This document shows positions 1 through 7,668 of a stretch of DNA of 27,129 nt, in pieces (positions within the stretch are counted from its first letter, which is position 1; each line of letters begins with the position of its first letter). The notes beneath the pieces are model-generated. The model made no database searches. It was given only the letters and a program-made list of their open reading frames with translations, and had not been told where the DNA came from. The stretch is from NCBI RefSeq assembly GCF_039522025.1, contig NZ_BAAADB010000033.1, positions 1 to 27,129 of the forward strand, in the 5' to 3' direction. Both the position numbers and the translations under genes were made by a program. Source of the DNA: Deinococcus depolymerans. Its GTDB lineage: Bacteria; Deinococcota; Deinococci; Deinococcales; Deinococcaceae.

Positions 1-34
1 GACAGGCGGGGTTCTGACAGACGAAACTCTCGAG

Positions 35-80
35 TGGGAGCTCTTTTGACACGTCCGGGGATAGGCCCCGGACGCTCCCA
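35..80. other. Nested hairpin outside the left repeat
   Basis: CGTCCGGGG (52-60) pairs with CCCCGGACG (66-74) around the 5-base loop ATAGG, and TGGGAG (35-40) can pair further out with CTCCCA (75-80), leaving a bulge on the left. Three T residues follow on the plus strand. It could be an intrinsic terminator of a gene lying left of the window, or structure at a mobile-element target. It lies just outside the 28-bp repeat at 90-117. Confidence 0.4.
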
Positions 81-89
81 TTTCAGTGG

Positions 90-117
90 TGTCGGGCATA
101 GTTCCAGCCAACTACCA
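90..117 (+). repeat. Left copy of 28-bp inverted repeat (transposon end)
   Basis: This 28-base stretch begins TGTCGGGCATAG and ends AACTACCA. Its exact reverse complement occurs at 27013-27040, where it forms the last codons of a transposase gene. Identity stops abruptly at both edges: inner bases differ (CGG here, AAA on the other side) and outer bases differ. A sequence starting TGT and shared by two inverted ends is what terminal inverted repeats look like. No transposase coding sequence lies inside this copy, so here only the end of the element is present. Confidence 0.75.
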
Positions 118-195
118 CGGCGGGCACGGTTCCTGGATAATAGGGTGTGTCGGACACGTTGCTCGGAGCGCTGGCGTTGATGGAGACCGTGTCAG

Positions 196-1254
196 GTGAA
201 CCCGGCCGGGAGTACACGCTCCGACCGGTACTGGACGCCGGAGGAAGACCGGCTTCTCGCGCTCATGGCTGCGCCTGAACTCGAGGATGTTCAGGACGTC
301 CTGTTGCGCCGCTCGGAGGAAGCGGTTCGGTACCGTCGCAAAGCGGTGAAAGGCCAGCTGGCCGCCGTGCTGTCCTACGAGGAAGCGTGTCTGTGCTACT
401 GGTGGAGTCAGCTGCGCTCGCCGCGTACCCCCCTGCAATGGGTCCGGGGCGACCCGCTGCCGGTGGATGTGTGGTCACCAGGTGGCGCCGCGCATATCGT
501 CGTGGTCGGTGAATCCGACCTGAGAGACGACGGCCACAGACGGATCGTGGCTGGGGCCGCGCAGGTGGATCTGATCGCTGCCGCCAGCAGTCGCCTCGAC
601 GTGGAGGTAATGGTCGTCAACGGGACTCGGGCCTGGGACGAGCAGGTTCGCCGGGGCGTCCGGAGCCTCCTGGGTTCGTCACGGTTGCCCAACGGGCTCC
701 TGAAGGTCCCCGCGGCGGTGCGGGCCTCGGCTGTTCTGGCTGTCGGTCCCCGCGGAATGAATGTCCGACAGCTTGACCTGCTGCCGCCCGGTACCGGGGT
801 GATCGCCGTGATGGTCCAGTCCCCCGGGCTCGACGCACAACTGCGCTTATGGGAAGCCGTGCGCACCGTTCGCACCTTCCGGGTCGAGCACCTGAACTCC
901 ATGGACGCGGCCTGTCCGGTCACCTGGGCCGATGTGCCGTACCTGCCTGACGACGGCCGTGTGACAGCCGCGACGCCGGACGTGGCTGTCCGCTTTGCTT
1001 ACGCGTACGCCAAGCGCCACCAGCGTCTTCCCCGATCTGCGACCCCTGAGGTCGACTCGCTGCTCGGTGGACGGCGCGAGGGCTTGGGCCAGGGGATCGT
1101 CGGTCGGATGGTCAGCCATTTTCAGTCCCTCCTGACTCCATATGTCGGTCGGGACCGTGGGGCGCTGACGCTGGACGTGGGTCGCTGGGAGGACGAACGT
1201 GTGACGATACCGGTGGGCAACGACCCGATGAGAGAGAAGGCGGGCCTCAGCTGA
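196..1254 (+). CDS. Unrecognised protein with SANT/Myb-like N-terminus
   Basis: I do not recognise this 352-aa protein. The GTG start at 196 has GGAG about ten bases upstream. Residues ~12-50 (RYWTPEEDRLLALM then RRSEEAVRYRRK) resemble the 'WTxEED..L' opening of a SANT/Myb-like or other short helical DNA-binding segment. The middle (~95-230) alternates hydrophobic strands and helices, with a 'HIVVVGESDLRDDGHRR' stretch that could be a Rossmann-like or SLOG-like nucleotide-binding fold; this is only a resemblance. There is no signal peptide or membrane segment. It is the only convincing plus-strand gene in the left 20 kb and sits directly inside the left 28-bp repeat, so it may be cargo or an accessory gene of the mobile unit. 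The next genes, parB and parA, run the other way. Confidence 0.6.
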   Translation: MNPAGSTRSDRYWTPEEDRLLALMAAPELEDVQDVLLRRSEEAVRYRRKAVKGQLAAVLSYEEACLCYWWSQLRSPRTPLQWVRGDPLPVDVWSPGGAAHIVVVGESDLRDDGHRRIVAGAAQVDLIAAASSRLDVEVMVVNGTRAWDEQVRRGVRSLLGSSRLPNGLLKVPAAVRASAVLAVGPRGMNVRQLDLLPPGTGVIAVMVQSPGLDAQLRLWEAVRTVRTFRVEHLNSMDAACPVTWADVPYLPDDGRVTAATPDVAVRFAYAYAKRHQRLPRSATPEVDSLLGGRREGLGQGIVGRMVSHFQSLLTPYVGRDRGALTLDVGRWEDERVTIPVGNDPMREKAGLS

Positions 1255-1261
1255 TGCGTCG

Positions 1262-1501
1262 TTGAGGATGTCAGGCCGAGTACTTTGCCGATCACCGATT
1301 CGGCCGCGTCGAGTAGTGATATGGACTCTGATTGAAAGGTTTGCAAAAACTTTCAACCAGAGCGGATGGATGCAGGTGATCCTAGAAAGCGGCGCCGAGA
1401 CCGGCCGGCCGGTCGAGCGCTGGTTACCCTATCCCGGTCCGCGCCGGGTCTACCTGCAGGATATGCCGAGTAAGCTGGACTTCCGGCGCGACCTGCCCTG
1501 A
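1262..1501 (+). CDS. Possible small hypothetical protein
   Basis: An open frame of up to 79 codons follows seven bases after the stop of the previous gene. From about 1316 (GTG) the codons have high G or C at third positions, as real genes here do, and the peptide (..LIERFAKTFNQSGW.. then RPVERWLPYPGPRRVYLQ) is not obviously low-complexity. There is no clear ribosome binding site and I recognise no family. An inverted repeat, TTGAAAG (1332-1338) with CTTTCAA (1350-1356), lies inside it in an AT-richer patch, so the segment may be regulatory rather than coding. Confidence 0.25.
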   Translation: MRMSGRVLCRSPIRPRRVVIWTLIERFAKTFNQSGWMQVILESGAETGRPVERWLPYPGPRRVYLQDMPSKLDFRRDLP

Positions 1502-1884
1502 GCGGGGCACCCTGCTGGTCAACAGGGGGCCCGTCAGACGCGTGGGTAGGCGCTCTCCTCCATTCGCCCTCTGGCGCTGGCCGGCTCCAGTGGCGAGTGT
1601 GGTCGGGACTGACGAAGCGGCGCCCGGTGGGTGGAGCCGGGCCGGATCCATTCAGGTGCGCCGGGGAGCGATCGTTCCGAACCTGGATGGGGGCGAGCCG
1701 GCCCGCGTCGGTGGTCGCGGCGTGGCTGAGCAGGCTCGCCCGCAGCGCGCGTGGGTCGTCGCCTGTCTGCCCGTCATGGTGGGGGACTCTCACTGCTCGG
1801 CTGACCCGCGGGTCCACCGGGAAGGACAGTGCTTCCGCCTGTGGCGGGGAGGGTCCGGGCGTCGATCTCGAGGGCACGCACAGG
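1502..1884. other. Stretch without a convincing gene
   Basis: Overlapping frames exist here but none has a ribosome binding site, a coherent protein sequence or a recognisable motif. The region runs into the partition-site palindromes downstream of parB, so it is most likely plasmid backbone or decayed DNA. Confidence 0.5.
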
Positions 1885-1908
1885 AGTGGTCTTCATGTGA
1901 AGACCACT
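1885..1908. promoter_or_regulatory. parS-like palindrome, copy 1
   Basis: AGTGGTCTTCAT and GTGAAGACCACT form a 24-bp palindrome with one central mismatched pair. The core GTGGTCTTCAC/GTGAAGACCAC recurs at 3964-3993 and, with GTTGG in place of GTGG, in split form at 1977-2050. All three copies flank the parA-parB pair and none was noticed elsewhere in the window. That pattern fits ParB-bound centromere sites or an operator set for the partition operon. Confidence 0.65.
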
Positions 1909-1976
1909 GCCGTGGGACGAGGCGTGCGCGGGTGCGCCGTCCTTCCCGACCGACCCATCGCCGGACCGGACAGGCA

Positions 1977-2050
1977 GGGTTGGTCTTCACGTCATGACTC
2001 CGCGCCTAAAGGCGGGGGCTTCCCCGGAGCTTCTCGGTGAAGACCAACCC
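1977..2050. promoter_or_regulatory. parS-like palindrome, copy 2, interrupted
   Basis: The 14-base arms GGGTTGGTCTTCAC (1977-1990) and GTGAAGACCAACCC (2037-2050) are perfect reverse complements but are separated by 46 bases. Rejoined, they form a perfect 28-bp palindrome with the same core as the copies at 1885-1908 and 3964-3993. It lies 13 bases beyond the parB stop codon. The split would probably weaken ParB binding unless half-sites suffice; alternatively the long hairpin now acts as a terminator for parB. Confidence 0.65.
1991..2036. mobile_element. 46-bp insertion resembling an IS200/IS605 end
   Basis: The insert splits the palindrome exactly at its centre, directly after TTCAC. It contains CCGCGCC-TAAA-GGCGGGG, an imperfect hairpin with a TAAA loop followed by GCTTCCCC. 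This resembles the subterminal hairpins at the right ends of IS200/IS605/IS1341-type (TnpB-carrying) elements, which insert 3' of a short fixed target and make no target duplication, consistent with the clean split. No tnpA or tnpB is present, so it would be a minimal remnant or a palindrome-associated miniature element. Confidence 0.5.
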
Positions 2051-2063
2051 CGCGACCTGCCCT

Positions 2064-3059
2064 TCAGCGGCCTTTGGGTCGCCGGTCGGGCGTGTCCTTT
2101 TCCTGTTCCTCGAACAGGTCGTTCATCTGGGCGAGCAGCCGCTCGAGACGTTTGCGGCGCGCCGCCGAGAGGGCTGAGATCGCTGAGGCACTGGTCAGCC
2201 TGCGCCCCACGAGGCGGCTCAGGTCCGGCGTCTGTGGGGCCGCGTCGTCGCCCGGCGCGCCGCGCTTCGCCGCCTGGCTGAGCTGCTCCAGGGAGGCCCC
2301 GCCGCGGGCCAGGTTGAGTAGAGCCGCCCGGCGCTCTGCGTCCGGCTGCGCGCCGATCAGGGTCGCCTTGCGGTAATCGAGTCCGTCCTGGCGCATGACG
2401 CTGAGGACGTCCTCGGGGAGTCGGCGGATGCGCAGCTTGTTCTTGAAAAAGCTACCCCAGGTGCCCCGGCCGAGCTGCGCGAAGAGCGCGTCGAGCTGCG
2501 CACCCTGTTCACCCGGCGTGCGCACGAGTCGGGCGAGGGTCGCCGGGACGTCCTCCTCACTTAAGCCGAGGGTCGCGGCGATCAGGGCGATGGTCGCGTC
2601 CACCTCGTCGATGATGTTCAGGTCCGTGCGCTGCAGGTTCTCCACCGCTGCGAGAATCCGCATGTCGGCGTCCGCCACGTCCCGGATCACCACGGGTACC
2701 CGCTCGAGCTCGGTGCGGGCTGGAAGCGGTTGGCCGTCCACGATCAGCGGGCGCTGGGGTTCGGTGAGCAGCCCGATGGCCCGCCAGCGGCGCTCGCCGC
2801 CGACGATCTGGTATCGGCCGCCGGGTACGGGCCGCACCAGCAACGGTTGCAGCACGCCGTGCGTGTGGATCGAGACCGCGAGCTGCTCGAGGGCCTGCGG
2901 ATCGAAGTGCCGGCGAGGCTGGTACGGGTTGGGATCGATCAGGTTCCGCGCGACGTCGGTGACGCGCTCACCGGCCGTGGCGGGTGCGGCGACGGTTGAG
3001 GCCTCTCCTACCAGTTCGGCGAGCGAGTCGCTCAGTGTGGGCCGCTTAGCGCGCGCCAT
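2064..3059 (-). CDS. parB: ParB-family partition protein
   Basis: This 331-aa protein is a ParB, the centromere-binding CTPase of plasmid and chromosome segregation. Residues ~38-52 carry the entry motif 'RNLIDPNPYQPRRHFD', ~85-95 carry the CTP-binding 'GGERRWRA' motif, and ~138-144 carry 'ENLQRTDL', the second conserved ParB box. The middle (~150-230) is the helix-turn-helix region, and the C-terminus (~290-331) is a charged helix ending in RRPKGR, probably the dimerisation end. The ATG at 3059 lies inside the end of parA (14-nt overlap), so the two are one operon read leftward. Three palindromes around the pair are candidate binding sites. Length is normal for the family. Confidence 0.95.
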   Translation of the reverse strand: MARAKRPTLSDSLAELVGEASTVAAPATAGERVTDVARNLIDPNPYQPRRHFDPQALEQLAVSIHTHGVLQPLLVRPVPGGRYQIVGGERRWRAIGLLTEPQRPLIVDGQPLPARTELERVPVVIRDVADADMRILAAVENLQRTDLNIIDEVDATIALIAATLGLSEEDVPATLARLVRTPGEQGAQLDALFAQLGRGTWGSFFKNKLRIRRLPEDVLSVMRQDGLDYRKATLIGAQPDAERRAALLNLARGGASLEQLSQAAKRGAPGDDAAPQTPDLSRLVGRRLTSASAISALSAARRKRLERLLAQMNDLFEEQEKDTPDRRPKGR

Positions 3060-3822
3060 GTGCCGCCTCCACGGTCAGGCCGACTGCCTGCAGGATCTCG
3101 TCCGTCACGCGCGCAGCGTGGGCGTTGGCCTCGCTGCGCGCGTCGTAGAGGCTCAGCGGCTGCCGGGCGAGCTGCGCGTCCTTCCACACCGCCCGCAGAG
3201 GAACAGGGGAGGCCAAGGGCCGCAGGTTCTGCTCGTAGAAAGCCAGCATCTCGCGGTCGTGGAGGTTGCGCTTGTCGTAGCGGGTGGGGACGTACAGGGC
3301 CACGCTCAGACCCGGGTTGAGCTTGCGGTAGGCGGGGAGCATCTGCGTGAGGCCCTTGAGACCGAGGACGCCTTTCTCCTCTGTGGGGACCGGCACGATC
3401 AGGTGATCGGCGGCGATCGCACCCAGGACCGCGAGTTGTCCCAGGCTGGGCGGCGAGTCGATCAGCACCACGTCGTACCGGTCTTTCATTTCGTCATGCA
3501 GGTGAGAACGCAGGTTCATCTGTGAGCCGACGGTTCCGAGCATCCGGCCCTCCACCAGGGAGAGCAGCACGTTGCTCGGAATCAGGTCCACGCCGTGCGT
3601 GGGAAAAGGAGAGGGGAGAGGCGCGTCGTCCACGGCCGTATCGTGCACCGTCCGGGCGAGATCGTCCGTTGAGATACCGGCCCAGGCGGACAGGTTCGCC
3701 TGGGGATCCAGGTCGATCATCAGCACCCGATAGCCACGCGCCGCCAGGCAGAAGCCCACCTCACGCGTCAGGCTGCTTTTCAGGGCCCCGCCGACGTGGT
3801 TGAAGAATGTCAGTACCTTCAT
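3046..3822 (-). CDS. parA: ParA-family partition ATPase
   Basis: This 258-aa protein is a ParA/Soj-type ATPase that uses DNA-bound ATP cycles to position ParB-parS complexes. The P-loop at residues 8-17 reads NHVGGALKSS. The usual form is KGGxxK[ST], so the P-loop Lys (K15) is present but the ParA 'signature' Lys at position 10 is Val. Further on, 'VLMIDLDPQANLSAW' (A-prime motif) and 'DVVLIDSPPSLGQLAVLGA' (Walker B) are clear. The frame extends upstream to ATGs at 3831 and 3903. I chose 3822 because homologues as I remember them begin MKVLTxFNH; no candidate start has a well-spaced Shine-Dalgarno, so a leaderless or longer form is possible. It overlaps parB by 14 nt. The palindrome at 3964-3993 lies upstream and could also be an autoregulatory operator. 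Confidence 0.92.
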   Translation of the reverse strand: MKVLTFFNHVGGALKSSLTREVGFCLAARGYRVLMIDLDPQANLSAWAGISTDDLARTVHDTAVDDAPLPSPFPTHGVDLIPSNVLLSLVEGRMLGTVGSQMNLRSHLHDEMKDRYDVVLIDSPPSLGQLAVLGAIAADHLIVPVPTEEKGVLGLKGLTQMLPAYRKLNPGLSVALYVPTRYDKRNLHDREMLAFYEQNLRPLASPVPLRAVWKDAQLARQPLSLYDARSEANAHAARVTDEILQAVGLTVEAAHGAR

Positions 3823-4216
3823 TCCCCTCATGGTAAAGCCCAGGCTGCCGAGAGACGGGTTCTGACCGCTCAGGACCGCCGACGCCGCGCTCTTGCGGGC
3901 CATTTCGGCTGTGGCCGCCAGGGCGTGTTACGGGTGGACTGATACAGGGGGAGCAGGGGAGGGCCGAGTGGTCTTCACGTGAAGACCACTCGGTAAGTCC
4001 AGCAGTAGAACTCCTGCGAACATGCCACCTGGGCGACATACGGTCGCCTCAGTGCGGCTCGGCTCGGCGACATGGACTGGGCCTGGAGTTTGGACGGTTG
4101 CGAGTAGAGACTCGGCTTGGGTGAGCCTCGCGCTTACCCCCCGTCGGCCTGCGTCCTGGCGAGCCGACCGGTCGTTCGGGCGTGGTCTGTCCGGTCGTCT
4201 CTTTCGTCTCGCCGAA
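3823..4216. other. Non-coding region upstream of parA
   Basis: About 390 bases between the parA start and the end of the small gene at 4217. It holds the perfect palindrome at 3964-3993 and must include the parAB promoter, but I cannot assign -35 and -10 boxes with confidence. Short frames here show no family features. Confidence 0.5.
3964..3993. promoter_or_regulatory. parS-like palindrome, copy 3 (perfect)
   Basis: CCGAGTGGTCTTCAC (3964-3978) and GTGAAGACCACTCGG (3979-3993) form a 30-bp perfect palindrome with no spacer, about 140 bases upstream of the parA start. It shares the core of the two palindromes downstream of parB. It is the best candidate here for a ParB-nucleating parS site; an operator for parAB repression is the alternative, and both can be true. 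Confidence 0.75.
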
Positions 4217-4555
4217 TCAGTCCGGAATTCGGCCGGCATCCAGACTGTAGATCGCCGCCAGGACGCCGATCGCGCGGTCTCGCCAGCGTCTCGACAGTGC
4301 CGCCACCACAGGGCCCGAATGCGTCGGGTCGACGAGGAGGAGCGCTCCTTCCCGGACCGGCACGACGATCCGCGCGGCCCCGAGAAGGGGGCCGCTGAGG
4401 ATCCGCCATGCTTCTTCCGTGCCGATGTGTCGGGCGTCCGGGCCGAGCGTCCCCGTCGCCGGGAGATCGCCGTCGCAGAGCGAGATCAACAATTCGGCCA
4501 ATTCGGTTTCGTGCACCCGCATGGTCCCCATGATGTGCGGCGCGTGGTCGGTCAA
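4217..4555 (-). CDS. Small unknown protein coupled to the NERD helicase
   Basis: A 112-aa frame whose TTG start at 4555 overlaps the stop of the upstream helicase gene (TTGA), a typical translational-coupling arrangement. Inner ATGs at 4531 and 4522 would give 104 or 101 aa. The sequence mixes acidic segments and hydrophobic strands ('GAARIVVPVREGALLLVDPTH' near residues 60-80) and looks like a small soluble alpha/beta protein; I recognise no family. Position as last gene of the block suggests a helper, inhibitor or regulator of the helicase, which is inference only. Confidence 0.55.
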   Translation of the reverse strand: MTDHAPHIMGTMRVHETELAELLISLCDGDLPATGTLGPDARHIGTEEAWRILSGPLLGAARIVVPVREGALLLVDPTHSGPVVAALSRRWRDRAIGVLAAIYSLDAGRIPD

Positions 4556-6252
4556 GACGTTCTATGTCCGAAGAGGGCGTCGAACTTCGCGCGGTCCTCT
4601 GTCCGGTATAGGACGCTCAGGCCGTGTTTGGCGCGGGTCACGGCGACGTAGGTCAGTTGTCTGAGCTGTTCCTCGTCCTCCGTGGAGATCGCCTGTGGAT
4701 CCACGAGGATCACGACCTGCGTCTCGCACCCTTTGAAGCGCCGGGCGGTCGTGAGACCCAGCGGTGAACTCTCCTCGACGCTCGACAGGACCCGAATGGC
4801 GTGACCGCCGACCGTGACGTCCATCGACGCGGCTTCGGGCGAGATGACGACGATCTCGGAGGGCTGGTAGCCGGCGCCGAGCCAGCGTTTGACCTCCCGT
4901 TCCAGAGCATCCGGCAGATGTCGGTAGCCGTGGATCTCGATCGGTGCGCCGTCGGCACGCAACGCCCGGATCCGGTCGTCCTTGACGATCCGGCGTCCGA
5001 GTTCCGCGATCTGCCGGGTATTGCGCAGATTCTCCCGCAGCACTTTCCTGTAGGGCGATCGCCCCTTGCAGTGACCCTGTTCGAACACCGTGAACCGCTC
5101 CCCCACGTCTCGTTTGAAGATGTCCTGCTGGACGTCGCCCAGGAAATGCCAGCGGCCCTCGGCGAATCCGCCTTCGATGATCGTGTCCAAGAAAAACAGG
5201 TACGGGTCCTCGAAGATGTCGGGGTATTCGTCGACGACGACCAGGTCGTACTTGATACCCTCCTCGTCGGCCGCCAGGGCGGCCATCTCGGGCAGGAGCC
5301 TGTTCATGAAATCGGTCGCCTTCTGTTCGGCCGGCGAGCAGAGATGCCGTCCGATGTCCGACATGAACTGGTGGATCGTGTCGGCTTCGAAGAGACCGTC
5401 GGCCATGTGCCTCGCCTTCTGCGACAGGAAGGCGTTGTAGCAGAGGTAAAGCACGCGGGCTCCCGGATTCTCGCGGAGGTACCGGTGGAGCAGGTCCATC
5501 GCCATGACGGTCTTCCCGGATCCGGCCGGGCCGTGGACGACGTGCGGGCTGTGGTCGTTGTCGAAGATGCTGTCGATGACGTCCGACTGCTGTTGGGTGA
5601 GTTCCAGCGCTTCGCGTTCCGCCGCTTCGATCATGCTGTGGGGATCGTGGGCGGGCTGGAAGCGCGGTTGGAACTGGTCACGAACGAACGCCTGTGCCTG
5701 CGGGTGGAGCGGCTGCAGGACGGTGCCCGCTGTGGCGTATCCGGCGACCCGCGCGATCGCTTCGACGATGCCGTCCTGCATCTCGCGCTCGTCGACGATC
5801 TGCCGCCGGTCCCAGGACACGCCGCCGGCCTTGCCGAGGGTGGCGAAGGGGAGGAGGACTCCGGTGACGACGTGGACGTGGGCGCGGACGGTCTCCCTCT
5901 TGCGGGCTTCGGTCAGGATGGACAGGATGTCGCCCCTGGCGCGGTCCACCTGGACGAGCGGGTCCTTCCGACTGCCGTCCTGGTACCGCACGAAGATCCG
6001 GTCGTCGCGCTCTTCGACGGACTCGTGCCCTTTGATCTCGAGGAGCACCACCGTGCTCGCTCCGGGCATGAGGACGACCAGATCCACCTCGCCGCCGTTC
6101 GGCGACCGGTCCGGTTTGACACGGACGGAATGGAGGACCACCCAGTCGCGTGCCGCCGGGTGGTCCCGGGCACGCTCCAGGTCGGCGAGGACGCGGCGCT
6201 CCCCGCGGTTGGCGAGATCGGCTATCCGTCCGCTGTGCAGTTGGAGTTCCAT
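4552..6252 (-). CDS. NERD nuclease-related domain fused to SF1 helicase
   Basis: A 566-aa two-part enzyme. Residues ~10-120 are a NERD domain of the PD-(D/E)XK-like fold: GGEVDLVV (D57), VVLLEIKG (E72, K74), and a later Q-containing DPLVQVDRAR. Residues ~220-566 are a UvrD/Rep-type superfamily 1 helicase: Walker A GPAGSGKT (~238), Walker B DLVVVDEYPD (~335), GDVQQ (motif III, ~374), ENLRNTRQI (motif IV), TTARRFKGCE (motif V, ~499) and YVAVTRAKHG (motif VI, ~537). Known NERD-helicases are DNA-processing or defence-associated proteins. The ATG at 6252 has GGGAC just upstream and is preferred over the in-frame GTG at 6270. It follows the TPR gene by 39 bases and overlaps the small gene behind it, so it belongs to that operon. 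Confidence 0.88.
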   Translation of the reverse strand: MELQLHSGRIADLANRGERRVLADLERARDHPAARDWVVLHSVRVKPDRSPNGGEVDLVVLMPGASTVVLLEIKGHESVEERDDRIFVRYQDGSRKDPLVQVDRARGDILSILTEARKRETVRAHVHVVTGVLLPFATLGKAGGVSWDRRQIVDEREMQDGIVEAIARVAGYATAGTVLQPLHPQAQAFVRDQFQPRFQPAHDPHSMIEAAEREALELTQQQSDVIDSIFDNDHSPHVVHGPAGSGKTVMAMDLLHRYLRENPGARVLYLCYNAFLSQKARHMADGLFEADTIHQFMSDIGRHLCSPAEQKATDFMNRLLPEMAALAADEEGIKYDLVVVDEYPDIFEDPYLFFLDTIIEGGFAEGRWHFLGDVQQDIFKRDVGERFTVFEQGHCKGRSPYRKVLRENLRNTRQIAELGRRIVKDDRIRALRADGAPIEIHGYRHLPDALEREVKRWLGAGYQPSEIVVISPEAASMDVTVGGHAIRVLSSVEESSPLGLTTARRFKGCETQVVILVDPQAISTEDEEQLRQLTYVAVTRAKHGLSVLYRTEDRAKFDALFGHRTS

Positions 6253-6291
6253 CGTCCCGAAGTCTCGCACGGGCGACGGGGTGCGCGAGGC

Positions 6292-7668
6292 TCAAACGGG
6301 CGAGGCGCCGCGGGGTGGCCGGCGGAGTTCGACGTCCCGCGCGTAGTCGCTGTCGAGTCCGGAGAACGCGACGGAGCCGGCTCCCTCGTCGGTCCGCCAT
6401 TCCCAGAGGGGATTCAGGCGTACCGTGCCGTTGTCGGCCTTCACGCAGTCCTGAGTACCGAACGCGAGGCGCAGTCGCCGGATCGCCCGGGCGAGGACTG
6501 CCCTGCCGGGCCGACCGGACCGCCCGAGGACGTACCGGCAGAGGGTCTCTTCCGATTCGCCGCCGACCTCGCAGAGTCGGCAGGCGATCGCCGCCGCTTC
6601 GGGGGTGAGGTCCAGGTGTACCGGACGGTCCGCCACGACCAGTCGGGGACGCCCGTACAGAGGTGCGAGGACGGTCCTGAGCGGCGTGGGCGGCTCCTGC
6701 GGCAACGGCCGTCCCGACGCGCGGGCCCAGGCGTAGAGGTCCCTCAGGAACGGCGCCTCGAACTGGAGTTGTCCGGGAAGGGGACGGGCGGCGAGGACGG
6801 AGTCCAGACGCCGTGCCGTCTCGGTCTCGTCGCCTTTGTGCAGGGCGATCCCGGCCAGATGCAGGCCTGCCCGGACGCGGACGGAATGCTCGGCCCGTCG
6901 ACTGGCCTCGTCCAGCGCGTGGACGTCGCCGGAGAGGATGTCGTCGCTCAGGTCCACCGACGTCCGGGCGAGTCGACCGGCGCCAGCCGATCCGGTGGCC
7001 CGCAACGTCCGGACGAGCCCGGCGGCTCCGGACCGGCCGGTCCGGAGCCACACGAGCTGCGCCTGGAGGTGCGCGATCCGGACGCGGACGTCCACGCTCG
7101 TCTCCACGTCGGCCGCCCAGGAGAGACTCCCGATCGCGCGGTCGTATTCGCCGGTCAGGATCCAGAGGTGGGCTCTGCCGTAGTGCAGCAGGCCGGCGTG
7201 CTGCCTGGCCTCGCCCCGTTCGGTCGACAGGAGGTCGCGTTCGAAGGCGTCGGCGGCCAGTTCCAGGCGCATCGACTGGGTCAGCGACCAGCCGAGGTTG
7301 TAGTTCACGAGCGCCAGGTGGGCGTACCGGCGGTGTTCGCGCAGCCTCTCCCGGGCGTCCAGGTATGCGCCCACGGCCTCGTCCCGGCGCCCCTGCAGGC
7401 CGAACAGGACCGCCGAGGCGAACCGGGCTTCCCCGAAACGCAGCGACGAGGCGGGGATCGCCGCCGCCGCTCGGGCGTACGCGGCCTCGGCCTCGTCGTA
7501 CTCTCCGGCATGCTGGTGGAGCATGCCGCGCAGGCGCCACCGGGTGCTGCTCGCCTGCGGTTCCAGGCCCTCGTCCGGGGGCAGCGCGGCCAGCGCCTCC
7601 TCGGGCCGTCCGTCCAGGAACAGCCGGTAGGCCTCGAGAAACCGGGGGGAGGGGTCAGGTGTCGTCAT
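6292..7668 (-). CDS. TPR protein with C-terminal winged-helix-like domain
   Basis: A 458-aa protein. Residues ~5-320 are helical repeats of TPR type, with recurring patterns such as 'AGEYDEAEAAYARAA', 'QGRRDEAVGAYLDAR' and 'TGEYDRAIGSLSWAA'. The C-terminus (~345-430) contains 'LDLTPEAAAIACRLCE', then 'RAIRRLRLAFGTQDCVKADNGTVRLNP', like the helix-hairpin of OmpR/BTAD-type DNA-binding domains. The order, TPR first and DNA-binding last, is the reverse of typical SARP/BTAD regulators. A second protein of the same plan lies at 9058-10191. Its ATG overlaps the end of the tiny ORF at 7655-7807 by 14 bases and has no good ribosome binding site of its own, so translation is probably coupled. Likely role: a regulator or ligand sensor of this block. 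Function is inferred. Confidence 0.75.
   Translation of the reverse strand: MTTPDPSPRFLEAYRLFLDGRPEEALAALPPDEGLEPQASSTRWRLRGMLHQHAGEYDEAEAAYARAAAAIPASSLRFGEARFASAVLFGLQGRRDEAVGAYLDARERLREHRRYAHLALVNYNLGWSLTQSMRLELAADAFERDLLSTERGEARQHAGLLHYGRAHLWILTGEYDRAIGSLSWAADVETSVDVRVRIAHLQAQLVWLRTGRSGAAGLVRTLRATGSAGAGRLARTSVDLSDDILSGDVHALDEASRRAEHSVRVRAGLHLAGIALHKGDETETARRLDSVLAARPLPGQLQFEAPFLRDLYAWARASGRPLPQEPPTPLRTVLAPLYGRPRLVVADRPVHLDLTPEAAAIACRLCEVGGESEETLCRYVLGRSGRPGRAVLARAIRRLRLAFGTQDCVKADNGTVRLNPLWEWRTDEGAGSVAFSGLDSDYARDVELRRPPRGASPV

Noticed and set aside
4552..6252. GajB of a Gabija system
   Set aside because: The helicase is fused to a NERD domain and there is no GajA-like OLD-family nuclease beside it.
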